Shown: positions 1-11,168, numbered from the stretch's first letter. The stretch is 64,000 nt of DNA from Cunninghamia lanceolata (GCA_027924645.1 BSBN01000494.1:1560001-1624000); one strand, 5' to 3'. Notes: generated from the sequence alone by a model not told the origin. Numbers and translations are program-made.

Positions 1-210
1 TTTGTTAATTGACTTTGGACCTAATCGTGATGAAAATAGTTGTTGATGTTGGATTCTGTTATTTTATGCTTTACAATTTGATAAATAAACTAGATGTTAC
101 AGATGTTTTGATGTTAATTGCTATATTTGATGGTGAGATAATTGATTGTTTTATGTTGTTGATGAGTAACTAGAAATCTTGTTCAATGTAGTGAATTGTT
201 TATACATGAA

Positions 211-394
211 CGTGAATGGAACAGTGTCATATTACTCGCTCTCGAGTACCCTACCCCACTGCGATTTCCATTCACTATATGACTGCATCTGGATATATAT
301 CTTGTTATGTTTAACCATGCATTTGCTGCAGGATGTAGGTACTAGGCACCGACTCCACCTAATTCACCAGGTCTGAGTGTGCCTTCGCCAATGG
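211..394 (+). promoter_or_regulatory. Conserved U3 block with ACTC-N6-GAGT hairpin
   Basis: A ~185-bp block shared by all three (+) LTRs (here, about 5752-5940 and 59571-59755), with its second half recognisable on the minus strand of the array LTRs (for example 24590-24790). It contains a short hairpin, ACTC at 234-237 and GAGT at 244-247, whose stem is unchanged in the three copies while the 6-nt loop varies. It lies upstream of the predicted TATA box, so a role as a transcriptional element is plausible. The function is inferred only. Confidence 0.45.
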
Positions 395-3300
395 TATAGT
401 TGTTTGGAGTTAACGTGGGGTCCCTTGTTATTGTTGTCTGGTTGTCAATTTACCTTTGTGGTCATTGTCTGTCATTTGATCATGACTTGTAGATAGATAA
501 TGTTACACCTTGAAGTCTAACTAGGTCAGATGGTGTTTATGTGTGTAAGGTAGAGTTGTGCATTAAATAGAATTATTATATAGAAAAATATAATGTTGAT
601 AATTAAATATATTTGTAAAAGTTGATAATTGAGTATAATGGTTGTAAATAAATTATAATTTTATGGGAAGTAAAGTTGTTAAATAAAAGTTGTAAGAAAT
701 TTTGTATTGTTTAAAATAATAATTATTTACAATGAAAAAGCTTGGATAGCAGCAGTTGAAACAGAATTATCGAATCGACATCGCAGCCAAGTTCCACTGA
801 ATGCCTAATTTCTGAATCTTATTTTGAATCTACAAATGTTGTTGTTGGTTGTTTATTTTATTCCAAATGGTTTGTTTGGGTTAAATTTCTGCTTAAAGAT
901 ATACTCCAATCTGTAATCAGTTTGTATTCTGAGTTTTTGCCACCAAATCTTAAACCCAGGTGCTCATTTCGGTAGACTATTTTCTCTACGTTTAAACAGT
1001 AACATCTCTTAGGGTTTTAAATCATTATATACTCAAGGAATTCGTTGTTCAATTGTCTTCCTTCCACTCTATTTGCCGAATCATTCTATCACTACTGCAA
1101 TCATTCCTTTTCAATGGATTTTTTCATAGCATTGAGGGAGTTTTTCTGCAGATCTTTGGCATTCAATCTTAGACCAGCATATAGTTGATAGGTTCTGAAC
1201 TTACAAGTCAGACGTCTTCTTAGATCCCTCAGATCACCCTTGTAAATTCCTTACATAGACTTAACCATGTATTTCCTTCTGTCAACTTCCTTATTCTCTC
1301 TCAGCCATTAAATTGTCTGTCAACAAACAATTTGGCACTGTAAATTATCACAGTCCTCAGCTATTGAATTGTAAAAATGGCAGCAACTCTGAGATCGGTG
1401 TTTAATGTCATCATTGGATTTGATAAGTGACGCCTTTGGATTGTCACCAAAACCCACCGTCTAGGAAGAGAACATAAATAGACTTTTAAATGGGCATTGG
1501 CATCTTATATTAGTTTGAGTAATACCTTATGAAGTGGCTGAAACAAACCACATTTGAGAGAGTCATTAGGGTTAGATGCGTTTAGCTGCTCATGTTTATT
1601 CATACATGGATGCACAAACATTTCTTATATCATTTATTGAAGAGATATAGTAAGAGAATATGATGTAAAATGTGAATGCTAGTCTTGTGCATTTCTTCCA
1701 TTATGTTTTTGATTGGTAAACTCCCCTTATGTGGTGTCCTTTGGATTAGATGCCACATCATAAGGGAATCTCTTCTGTCAAATTCATGATGGACTTGCTA
1801 GAAAATATATTAACATTTAAGCTCTGCTAGGAAATATACCAACATTTTATTTATACCATAATCCATTGAATTGGAAGCAGCTAGACGTCTGTTAAAACTA
1901 TAGATGATTCATGTGTTGATGCCTTGGAAAGAAATATTTTAGATTGGACGCACTTTGATGCATTTCAACATCTTTTAACAGCCCTAGAAATCAACGATCA
2001 TTGCATGACAATGGGGATTCATCATACATTTTCCGGCAATAGCTACATCTTAGTTATAACCTCAGAACACCTTGTGTAGTCTTTAAAGTCTTCGCAACAA
2101 ATCCATTTTGCTTATTTCTTGCAATCATAGATCGCTGTTTGTTTCAGCTAGTCGCACATTGAATGACAAGTTCAACAATTTCTGTAAATAACCCTCTTAA
2201 GTTAGTGCAGAATGCCGCCCTTGCAACAAAATATTTGACGCTAACCTAGCTCAAACAATGACCTATATCCATTACTTGGGTCTCACTATTCAACTATTTT
2301 ATTCAAAAAACGAAAGGGTGGTCTATTAGAATATTATGGATCTATTTCTTACTATTGTATAACAAACATCAAACTCATTGCACATCATGGAAAAATGTAT
2401 ACAGCCACAGCTCACAGTATCTTTGCTCTGACATTTCCTCATCAAAAGGAGAACCGACCATGCTTATATCACGATCAGTTGCTGGCAATTTGCAAAAAGA
2501 GTTTGAAATCTATTAATTAATGTCAGAAATAGAATCATGTAACGATGTAGTCATACTTTCTAGTTTGGAGATCTGCACAATAGTTGGCAGCATTAACAAT
2601 ACACTGGGTTCTCAAAGAATGTCCTTGGAAACCACAAAAAATTAGTCATCAAACCTTTTTGCTTTCGTTTTTCATGATCATTGCCTTTTGTTAGAGAGAG
2701 AAAACTATTTAGAGTTGTTGCCATTAATTTATTAAATTTGCAAGTTTGTTGGATGCTGCTAGAAGTTGTTAGACTAAATAAATATCATCCATTTCAATGG
2801 GAAAATAGTCAATAACAATTTTTACACCTCCTCTGTGATTTATGCCAAACCATTACACGTTCCTTGCAAATGGGGGATATCTACAGTTTCCTTACAACTC
2901 AATAGGCTATAACACTCGAGACAGTTGTAGTGGGAGCACCTACGTGAAAACTGGAATGCCTTGGAAACAAAACATAGTATTTACAACTACCAAGTGACGA
3001 TCGCTTGAGAAATGACCATCTCAATAGAACTAAATCACCTTTGATAATATCTTTTCCAGAGACATTCTTATTACAAAAATCATCAGCATATTATTACTCA
3101 TTCTACCATGGGAAATGGTAATTTGGTTGGTAAAATAATTTTTTTATTGTCTATTGGTGTTCGGTTGAAGCTTTATTGGTTAAATCAATCTGAAGTTGGA
3201 AGAAATTCAATAGAGAAGGTCTAAAGATATGGATTGTATCGGTTAATATATATATGATAGGATAATGAGGTAATCGTAAGGGCAAGTATGAATTTAACAT

Positions 3301-3971
3301 TATAATTAAATGATTCTTTTAGAATGAATTGTTGTAGTTAAACCTTGTGATCTATCTTTAGAAAAAAATGAAGAGAATTTTAAATAATTCAGTTAATGGT
3401 TTCATTTAATTAAAAATCATTCGACATGGTTAGAGAGTTAATGTATAGGTACGAAAATTTAGGTGTTTATACATCGTAATGAAGAGGAGTTTTAGTATTA
3501 ACTCTAGAAACTAAATTTAAACTGTATGAGTTAAGTATTCTTTTGTCGTAAAGAGTCGAATTGTGAGTGGTCAAACTCAAATTCTAGATGCTTAGTATGT
3601 CATAGTTGTGTACATAGGACATGTGTATAGTTGTTTTTGTATTGTGATGTTATAACGAACATGTGGTTCTAATTAGTATGAAGTATAATGAAGTATTGTC
3701 AAAGTTGATTATGTGCTTTTCTTTGGATGAGATATTTAACCACTTGTGACTATCTTGTATCTGTTTTGTCGTAATTGTCTTATGGAGAGACTTGGAATCT
3801 GTAAAAGAGTAAAGTGTTGTAATGCTATAGGCGATGGATAACAATTGGTGTTATGATTATGTTTGTAATGAAAGAGGGTTTATGCCTTGCAGTGAACATG
3901 TATGTGTATTGTTATAATGCCTTGTATGATGGTTAAGGTTTACTAGGTGTTAGGAAGGAGAGTGGCTTTCA

Positions 3972-4249
3972 ATGTGGGGTCGGTGCCCAAAGTGGCCGCC
4001 AGGGTAACCCATTGAAAGTAGATTAATCAAGTGATAACCTAAAATGAACTAGGGGGTTAAGGGTAGATTTCACATCAAAAAAGATAAATGGATTCCTCTC
4101 CCAGGCCTGTAGTGCTTGTTTAGACTAAGGATGGTAGAGAAGGCCTAGTTAGCAAGATTGATTTCCTTGTCCTCACGAAAGGAAGGTCGATTCCGCATGT
4201 GTCACCTTATGGGGTCGGAGTCTAGTGAGAGACTGCCAGGGTAACCCAT
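3972..4249 (+). repeat. Two copies of a ~40-bp GGGGTCGG...CCAGGGTAACCCAT motif
   Basis: Two spaced copies (3972-4012 and 4209-4249) of a motif that starts near ATGGGG and ends in AACCCAT, so its outer ends are inverted repeats. The solo LTR has three copies at the equivalent place, and the minus-strand array LTRs have the complementary form. Conservation in otherwise diverged LTRs suggests function, unproven. Confidence 0.5.
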
Positions 4250-4453
4250 GCTAGGACATGCGATGACACTCTTCCTACTACAACCTAGCATTCCTTGTAT
4301 GGTCTCTCCACATATGTTATGTGTTGCCTCTGGAAGTTGTGTTGTGTTGTTTATGTCATTTGTCATGTGTTGTATTGGAGTTTGGTTATCCTTTGTCCAT
4401 GTTAGTCTTTTGTCTACCTGAATGTTGTTGTTTGGGACCTCATGTTAGCTCCT

Positions 4454-4501
4454 AGCTCGGGGGGTGGACCTTAGGGTTCCACATGGTCGGGTGGAAGAGC
4501 T
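4454..4501 (+). promoter_or_regulatory. Highly conserved 48-bp structured block of the LTR
   Basis: AGCTC (4454-4458) and TTCCAC (4477-4482) can pair with GTGGAA-GAGCT (4491-4501), leaving an 8-nt loop and a G-rich bulge. The same block occurs at 10668-10715 (+) and on the minus strand at 19497-19545, 20010-20057, 25830-25877, 45688-45736, 50913-50962 and 56402-56450, plus partially near 58900. It is the best preserved stretch of the whole family and an easy landmark. Its role is unknown. Confidence 0.55.
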
Positions 4502-5021
4502 TTCTTATCCATTGGTTATTTCTTGTCGAAGTTCATGTGCATAAGAGATTTATCTCAATTTTTAGACAATTGTACTTGTACCAGTTGATGAAGATGCATG
4601 TGTATAATCTTGTACCAGACTTGTGTATCAGATCATTCATAATGTATGTAATTTTGATGTAGTTAGAAGATGGCATTGTAAATAATGTAATGATGTACTT
4701 ATGTGTAAGGAAAACATTATATTTGTGTATATGATCATGTAGATTATATTATTTGATGACATGCAATGAATATGAATAAGTTATTTATTTGTGCATTAGA
4801 TTTAGATTCAGTTACTGATGTTAGTAATGTATGTTAAATTATGTTAGTTGAATTGTAAAGTAATGCAGCTTTGAAACCTTAGAGAATATGTTGTAAGTTT
4901 AAATGGTATAATTAGTTATATTAATATTACTTTGTTATCTTAATCACTTTAAAAAAAAAAAATTCTGTTTCATATAGCATAAATGTGCATTTCTCTAAGG
5001 TGTTCATGGCGGGGTGTTACA

Positions 5022-5436
5022 AAATGACTAGACAAATGATCAATGGAAACACTCTTTAGCCATGAAAATGCTCCTAGATTTCTCAAGTAGATGATGCATT
5101 CTTTTTAGTGCATTAATTGAAGTGTAAACATATCAATGATATGTATATAAGATCTCAAATTACAAGCCCTAAAATTACAAGACTTTTGAAGGATACATTA
5201 TGCAAGCCACTAGACAACATGGCTACATGAACAAACCATTCGAATACCTAAAGTTAAAAATGAAGAAACCTAAGCTACTATGAGGTGGTAGCATTGGGGA
5301 GACTTGGTTACCCAAAAGCATTTTGGGTTAAGCTATGTTACTATCTACATATCAAACTAATTTGTAGATAACTACAACATAGCTTAACAAACTAATTTGT
5401 AGATAACTATAATATAGCTTAACACTAAAAATACTT
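5022..5436. other. Spacer between two giant LTRs
   Basis: AT-rich sequence with no coding potential that I can support. It holds a short tandem duplication of about 38 bp (near 5355-5425). It also holds a 28-bp segment (5184-5211) that recurs exactly at 11190-11217 on the far side of the solo LTR. There is no polypurine tract next to 5437, which fits a solo LTR rather than a 3' LTR. Confidence 0.5.
5432..5436. repeat. Target-site duplication, left (TACTT)
   Basis: TACTT directly precedes the LTR terminus TGTAGTGCCCC at 5437 and is repeated at 11169-11173 directly after the other terminus. A 5-bp duplication is normal for LTR retrotransposon integrases. Confidence 0.85.
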
Positions 5437-6535
5437 TGTAGTGCCCCTCACCCTTGTTTCCGCCAGACTGATAGTACTCCTAGTAGGATTAGATTTTATG
5501 ACATGGATTCCTTGTTATCTCCTTGAGTTGTTTATGGATCTATTTCTATGATGACGATTGATGATAGTAGACTATTGATATTTTATGTCTCATAGTTTGA
5601 TGGACATGTTTGATATAATGGATTAATGTTATTTCTGAGTTTAATGTGATATTGAATCAGGATTATGATGCTTTAACAATAATTGTATACTTGATCGTAT
5701 TGTTATTGATTAATCTATCTTCTTGTAGACAACTGAATGTTTAATGGAGGATGTATGTGAACAGAACAGTGTCGCATTACTCATGTCCGAGTACCCTGCC
5801 ACGCTGCAATTTCTGTTCACTGTGTGCATGACTTCATGTTTGTATATATATATGTTTAACCCTATGATTTGCTGCAGGATGCAGGTACCGGGCATCGACT
5901 CCACCTGAACTAGCAGGTCTGAGCGTGCCCTAGCCAATGGAATTGTTGATGGGAGTTAACATAGGGTTCCCCAGTCATCCGTCATCCTTATAGAGGATAA
6001 GTCTTCAGTTTACGTATAGCCATTGTTCTCAGTTTCGTTGTCTTTGGGGTTGTCGTCTTGCTTTCTCTGCATGTTTGATGGTCGGGTAATTGCATGATTA
6101 TGATTGGTTAGTTGTGGTATACAAACAGATAAATTTGATAATGTTTATGAAATAGAATTATTAATAATCATTGGTTGTTATATAACAAATATATATATAT
6201 ATTAAATAATAAATAAAATAATTAAAGGAGATAAATTAGTTATAAAGTGGTGTGAAATTGTTCTATAATTAATAAAATCAAAACGAAAGTAAATAAATGA
6301 TTTAATAAAATAAAATGTATTTGTGAGTTGTTATATATTAATATCTATATGTAGTACTAAACTGAATAAAATAAAAAATTATGAGTTGTATTTTATTAAA
6401 TAAAAGTACCCTGGAGTAAATAAATGAATCGGGGTTATATTGTGAAGTTATTAAAAAAAATAATAAGTATGTCGGCTATAATTTTTCTTTGGCGGTTAGC
6501 ATTGGGTCAGGTGTTTATGCCCTAGCGGGGGATAT

Positions 6536-6543
6536 TATAAAAC
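6536..6543 (+). promoter_or_regulatory. TATA box of the solo LTR
   Basis: TATAAAAC, ~1.1 kb into the LTR, followed by a purine-rich leader. The right-hand LTR has TATAAAAG at the same distance from its start (60401-60408, 1103 bp in; here 1099 bp in). The shared position supports it as the promoter that divides U3 from R. Confidence 0.55.
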
Positions 6544-6689
6544 AGGAGAGAAGAAGAGAAAGGGGCGGGAGCTACAGGGTTGGATTTGAGAAGGCAGAAG
6601 GAGTGAATTCAACACACAGGGGAGAAGAAATATCGAAGGACTAGGTATGACATTTGGTTCTTTCCCTTGATTGCAGTTGCTTAAAAGTT

Positions 6690-7260
6690 TCTATAGTCCT
6701 TTTAATAAATCTATTTTGTATTTATCCTGCAATCATTTCATTTCTTGAGATGGCACCTCTTAAAGGTGCTTTGTCAAGTAGTACAACCGCATTATTTATG
6801 CTTTCACATTTTGAAGGTTCTGAATCCTTTTCATTAAACCCATCTTCCTCTTGTGGTATTCTTTGAATCCACATCTACTTGATACACTTGTCTGTGCTAT
6901 CACATTTTTCATATGTGTTTGCCTGGGCACACGCAACCACATCATCTGATAGAAATTTTCGTATCCATTCTGTGTTGGCGGATGCCCATAACCTATTTCC
7001 AAGCGCTCTTTTGGCGCAGGCAAGATAGGAAGATAGCAAACGTTGCAGATCGGGCTTTACACTGGCCAATTGCCTTTTCTTGAAAATTTCAAAATCCTTC
7101 TCAACAAAAATTACTTTTGTACCTATCCTACAATCACTGAGATCCTTGAGATGGCGTCTCCTTGAGGTTGCTGTCAACCAGATCACATTTCCTGACCATG
7201 CGTCTAGACTTGCAAATATATCAGCTAGAAATTGAAATCTATTAATTTCATTTGCTTGGA
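6690..7260. repeat. Imperfect internal tandem duplication (~395 bp) with unexplained minus-strand ORF
   Basis: The stretch near 6690-6770 recurs in diverged form near 7085-7165 and weakly after 7250. The minus strand of 6875-7186 is open for about 100 codons, and a second minus frame is open at 6796-7023. I do not recognise either protein. The openness could be chance, or the trace of another captured exon, given the neighbouring gene fragments. Confidence 0.3.
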
Positions 7261-7327
7261 AGTTTCTAAAGTCTTTTCAACAAATTCAATCAGCCATTAC
7301 TCATATGCGATCTACAGTGACTGAGAG

Positions 7328-7662
7328 AAATGCATTCACACAAATGCTGCAGGTTTAACTGGCATCTTAATGGTAAAAGTTTAGGGTGTCCTCAAGGTAG
7401 CCCAGCATGGGCAAGAAGGTCAACCATGCACACGATATGTTCAACTATAGGTGTAATGCAATAAGGGTTACAAATGTGATTAAAGTATGTACAGCTCTCG
7501 TCCATTTAACCTGCATGGTTGCCTAGGAACAAGCAAAGCTTACAATGTTAGGATGCATTCTAGTATGCTTCATTAATTCATAAATCTTGAGAGCATCTCT
7601 GCAAATTCATTTTGTACATTTCGCATACATGGCTAGCAGGGCCGTTACAACTACAATCTTTT
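7328..7662 (-). pseudogene. Pentatricopeptide repeat (PPR) protein fragment
   Basis: Read on the minus strand, this stretch encodes the PPR signature ALLAMYAKC (about 7614-7645), then KIYELMK and HPNIVSFA. After an apparent gap come VEHIVCMVDLLAHAGYLED (about 7390-7446) and MPVKPAAFV. These are consecutive landmarks of plant PLS-class PPR proteins, which act in organelle RNA editing and processing. The frame is interrupted by stop codons and at least one frameshift (near 7395), and only a few repeats are present. It is therefore a dead fragment, carried inside the solo LTR in antisense to the element. Recognition is from motif memory, without a search. Confidence 0.65.
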
Positions 7663-8227
7663 CAGTATCATTATCAATTAAACCCTATTTGGACTCAAAT
7701 CTCTCGCATTCATCGTCATAATCAGAGGCCACGCTGCATTAATGCCTGGTTATTTACTTTCAAAAAAATGACGGGGAATCACTTCAAATGCATTCGCTGA
7801 TGGAGATTCGCGCTTTCGCAGGCCAAGTGTTGAAGACGTTATTTCTATGCAAAACCCTTCTATTATAATGCAATGGCCGGTAACCCCTTGTTGCTTTTAC
7901 CATTTGCGTCAGAGTAATATTTATACAAAACATTATTTCTTTTAATTATCAAGGGGCGAACCATAAAACAATCGGTACTACCAGCTTCAAGCTGCTTCCC
8001 TGTGCGCTACCTATTGTAATGCGGACCTTTTTATTATGAGTCAACGGCTGTTAACCCTCTATTCCTCTTACCAGCGGCGTTGGAGGAATTTTGTGTCTTG
8101 AGCGGCCATAGACATGTTCGTTGCCAGTCTTTATTCGTGAAGAAGATCGGAGCCGGTTGTTCGAGTTTATAATTTTTGTTCTGAAAAGTTTAGCAAATCT
8201 GCAAGAGAGCGGCCAAATTATTGAAGA

Positions 8228-8380
8228 ATGGGGAGCCGTTATGTTAGAAATCCGTTCGAGCCAGAGGAAGAGGTTGTCAATCCTTTCTCAGGAGTGATTC
8301 TCAACTCAGATCCGAATCAAGTGCGTGTGAGACGTGGATCATGGTTGCTGAGATGGCGTCGCCTTCCTCTGTGGGTGCTA
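8228..8380 (+). pseudogene. Probable SCAMP (secretory carrier membrane protein) N-terminal fragment
   Basis: The ATG at 8228 opens a frame reading GSRYVRNPFEPEEEVVNPFS. Paired NPF motifs with an acidic spacer are the hallmark of the cytosolic N-terminus of plant SCAMPs, which recruit EH-domain proteins in vesicle traffic. Upstream sequence (about 8110-8227) looks like a 5' leader. The similarity fades after about 8330 and the four membrane spans are absent, so this is at most the first exon, inside the solo LTR in sense orientation. The NPF repeats are clear, the family call less so. Confidence 0.45.
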
Positions 8381-8666
8381 ATCTTTTGATGTGGCAAACC
8401 GCCCAACGAATTCAGTCTGTCCAGCTCAGGCAATCATTAATCCATGGTGATAACATCTCTTTGTGGTGACCATCAAACCGTTCATGAACCTGGGCATTGC
8501 GATTGGCTGAATATACCGTTAAGTGTTTGCTCTTTAGTTCACAGCTGCATATGTAATTGTTCTTCAGATATTCTAGTTACCAATACCGTTTCTAAGTAGG
8601 TTAACCTGGCACACATTTATATAACTGTAGATGAAATATGATCAAGGTATGTACAGTTTATATCCA

Positions 8667-8909
8667 TTAACCTTCCACATCAGCATCACCAACAAACATC
8701 ATAACTGCAAGCGATTCTAGTGCCGAGATACGGCATGCAACATCAGATCTGAGTTTAAAAACTTGGCTCAGGTGAGCACTGGATTGTTCTGTAATCTGGT
8801 GTATTATCTTACTGGCACCAACAGTTATCACCAGCAATCCAAGAGCATGTGTAGCTAATGCAGCTTCGGAAGGAGAACCGCGTTTAATTAAACTAATGTA
8901 TTTAGGGTT
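8667..8909 (-). pseudogene. Interferon-related developmental regulator (IFRD) family fragment
   Basis: An open minus-strand frame of about 80 codons contains KRGSPSEAALATHALGLL, then VTVGA-like residues, HQITEQSSAHLSQVF and RISALESLAVMMFVGDAD. This pattern matches the ARM-like helical core of plant IFRD proteins: repeated ALA/HALGLL helices, then ESLAV-FVG-ADxE. Plant IFRD relatives are poorly characterised nuclear regulators. The fragment stops at TAA directly after the FVGDAD segment, where the family normally continues, so only one internal exon or part of one was captured. It lies antisense to the element, 1 kb from the PPR fragment. Confidence 0.6.
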
Positions 8910-10101
8910 CAATGTCTTCAGAACAATAATAATGGTAATAGTAATATTAATGTTATCATTGTTATCATTTTTATTATTCTAATCATTTATCATTGCTGTG
9001 AATTATTACGATAATAATAATTATTATTATTTTTACTATTGTTAGCATTAATTCAAAAAGGAGAGATGCTGACCAATAACCGTTTTATATTAATGTTATG
9101 AAAATTTCATTGTAGAAACGATTAAATTTGATAGGATAGTATGATGTACATAAATATTTGGTGTCTTGTCACCATAAATGTAAATTAAACATTCTAATTA
9201 ATTGAGTAGTTCCTTTAGGTTAAATCGTTGAAGTTAGGTGGTCAAACCTTTTTGCCTTGTCTATAGTTGAGAGAAAAATAATAAGGAAAAATTAGATGAT
9301 CAGGATTCTATAGTAATAATACAATTGTTGATTAAAGATTAATGATGGGATTAGAGAGTTGATGTAACTCGGTAATGTTTTTATTACGAGGTTGTTAATA
9401 AAATTAGGCTTATAGGTATAAAGTTAGGTGAATCTACATTGTGCTAAGTTGGAGTTTTATTATTGACCCAGGAATAATATATTGAATTGAATGATTTAAG
9501 TTGATTTGATTAAAAGAAAATTTATAATTCAACTGACATTGTGTTTTAATATGATTTTTGGTCTTGTTATGATAAAATTAGATTTGATTCGAGAATTGTC
9601 GTAAAAGTTATTCTTTGGCAAATGGTTGTTTAATTATAAATTGTAAATGTAAATTGTATGAATTGGTCATTGGTCACAATAAGGTCTGGTCGCCGAGGTT
9701 AGTTTTCCAGAGGCCTCGAATGTTATGTCTTGTTTCACGTGGTATGTTGTAAATGTTTGAAGCTGTGTAAAAGGTCCTTCATGGATGTTATGGATTATCT
9801 ATTTGTCGAGATGTTGTGTTGAAATGGACGATGGGGAGACTTTGGTATCTATAAAGGGGAGTTTTGCTTATGATTTGTTCACTTGGAAGTTATGGACAAT
9901 GTTTTGTTAAGTTGATCTTGTGACTAAGATGTCATGCAAGATGGTGATTTCCTTGCATTGCTTTATACACATGTTGATATGAGAATAATTGTGTGCAAGA
10001 TGGTTGATTCCTTGCATGGTTTTTGTATTCTCGTTGTCCTGATGATGTTTCTATGCTTGTTGAGTGTGGTTTTCTAGTTGCAGGTAGGGGAGTGGCTCTC
10101 A

Positions 10102-10423
10102 ATGGGGGCCGGAGCCCAAAGTGGCGTCCAGGACAACCCATGTGGGAGTTTGTTAATTCAGTGATAACCTAATTAGTGAATTAGGGGGTTGGGTAGTTAA
10201 TCACACTAAACAAGATAAGTGAATGCCTCACTCATGGCTCAAGTGCTCGTTTAGGCTTGAGATGAGATGAGAAGGCCTGGAATGGCAAGATCGACTACCT
10301 TGTCTTCACGAAAGGTATGTTGGTTCCGCATGAGCGTTGTATGGGGGCCGGGAGTCGGGAGAGGCTGCCAGGACAACCCAAGATGGGGGCCGGGGCCTAG
10401 GAAGGCTTACCAGGACAACCCAT
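10102..10423 (+). repeat. Three copies of a ~40-bp GGGGGCCGG...CCAGGACAACCCAT motif
   Basis: Copies at 10102-10141, 10341-10380 and 10383-10423, the last two nearly adjacent. Each begins ATGGGGGCCGG (or close) and ends CCAGGACAACCCA, so the ends can pair. They correspond to the two copies at 3972-4249. Confidence 0.55.
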
Positions 10424-10667
10424 GACAAGCCATGTGATGACACTCCTCCCTACTACAGCGTAGCACTCCCTAGTTGTACTCTCCCCATTTGTGTTGTGCT
10501 TGCCTCTGGAAGTGTTGTTAAGTCGTTTGTGATATTGACTTGCGTTGTTGGAGTTATGTGTTGTGTTGTCATTGCCATGTGTAGTTTTGGTGTTTGGTCA
10601 TTCTTTGATCATGTTTAGTCTTGTCTACCTGACTGTATGTTGTAGTGGGAACCTTATGTTAACTCCT

Positions 10668-10715
10668 AGCTCGGGGGGTGGACCTTAGGGTTCCACATGG
10701 TCGGGTGGAAGAGCT
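10668..10715 (+). promoter_or_regulatory. Conserved 48-bp structured block (solo LTR copy)
   Basis: AGCTC at 10668-10672 and TTCCAC at 10691-10696 pair with GTGGAAGAGCT at 10705-10715. It is almost identical to 4454-4501 although the flanks differ, which suggests selection or recent homogenisation. Confidence 0.55.
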
Positions 10716-11168
10716 TTAATCCATTGGTTTTTCTCCTTGCTTTTGTTCATGTGCGAGGATGTTGTATCTTGTGTATAAGCCGTCAGATCTTGTGCCAGAC
10801 ATGAAGTAAGTGATTTGTATTCATGTACTTGTCTATGTAACAGTTGATTTATAATGTTTGTATTAGAAGAAATTGTATCTTGTACTGGGTCCTAATGATT
10901 ACTCATCTGATGTTATGCAAATGTTTATTGATTAAATGCAATAGTTAGAATGATCTATTAATGTTAGTAAATGATGTATAATAGACTATGTTGTTCGAAT
11001 TGTCAAGTAATGCTCCCATGAAATCTTAGAGTAACAAGTTGATAGTTTAATGATGTATGATGCTGTGTTAAATATTACTTTGTTACTTTATTCTTTTAAA
11101 AAAAAAATTTATTCTGTTGAATTAGCATAGATGTGTTGTTCTGTAAGGTGTTCATGCGGGGCGTTACA

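Larger units (their letters stand above)
1..5021 (+). mobile_element. Giant LTR, left copy, 5' end outside the window
   Basis: This is the 3' part of a very long LTR. It ends GGGGTGTTACA at 5021, the terminus also seen at 11168 (GGGGCGTTACA). Position 1 matches the right-hand LTR roughly 95 bp after that LTR's start at 59298, so little is missing and the full length is about 5.1 kb. Long stretches (1-900, 1430-1560) follow 59390-61080 in order. The segment holding the TATA box in the other two (+) copies appears deleted near 730. A poly(A)-like run and a conserved AT-rich tail lie in the last 80 bp. I found no gag or pol coding. The middle (1000-3100) looks unique to this copy and may hold captured sequence that I cannot identify. 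Confidence 0.8.
5437..11168 (+). mobile_element. Solo giant LTR, 5732 bp
   Basis: Complete LTR from TGTAGTGCCCC to GGGGCGTTACA, flanked by TACTT on both sides, with no primer-binding site or polypurine tract attached. This is the expected product of recombination between the two LTRs of one element. At 5.7 kb it is unusually long. A TATA box lies ~1.1 kb from the start, so most of the LTR (about 4.6 kb) would be R-U5, that is transcribed. Within that part are gene fragments (PPR, SCAMP and IFRD-like), the three-copy CCAGGACAACCCAT motif, and the conserved structured block. No gag or pol reading frame is present. Confidence 0.88.

Noticed and set aside
10337..10618. 93-codon plus-strand ORF as a gene
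   Set aside because: It runs through the repeated CCAGGACAACCCAT motifs of the LTR, with no conserved counterpart in the left LTR.
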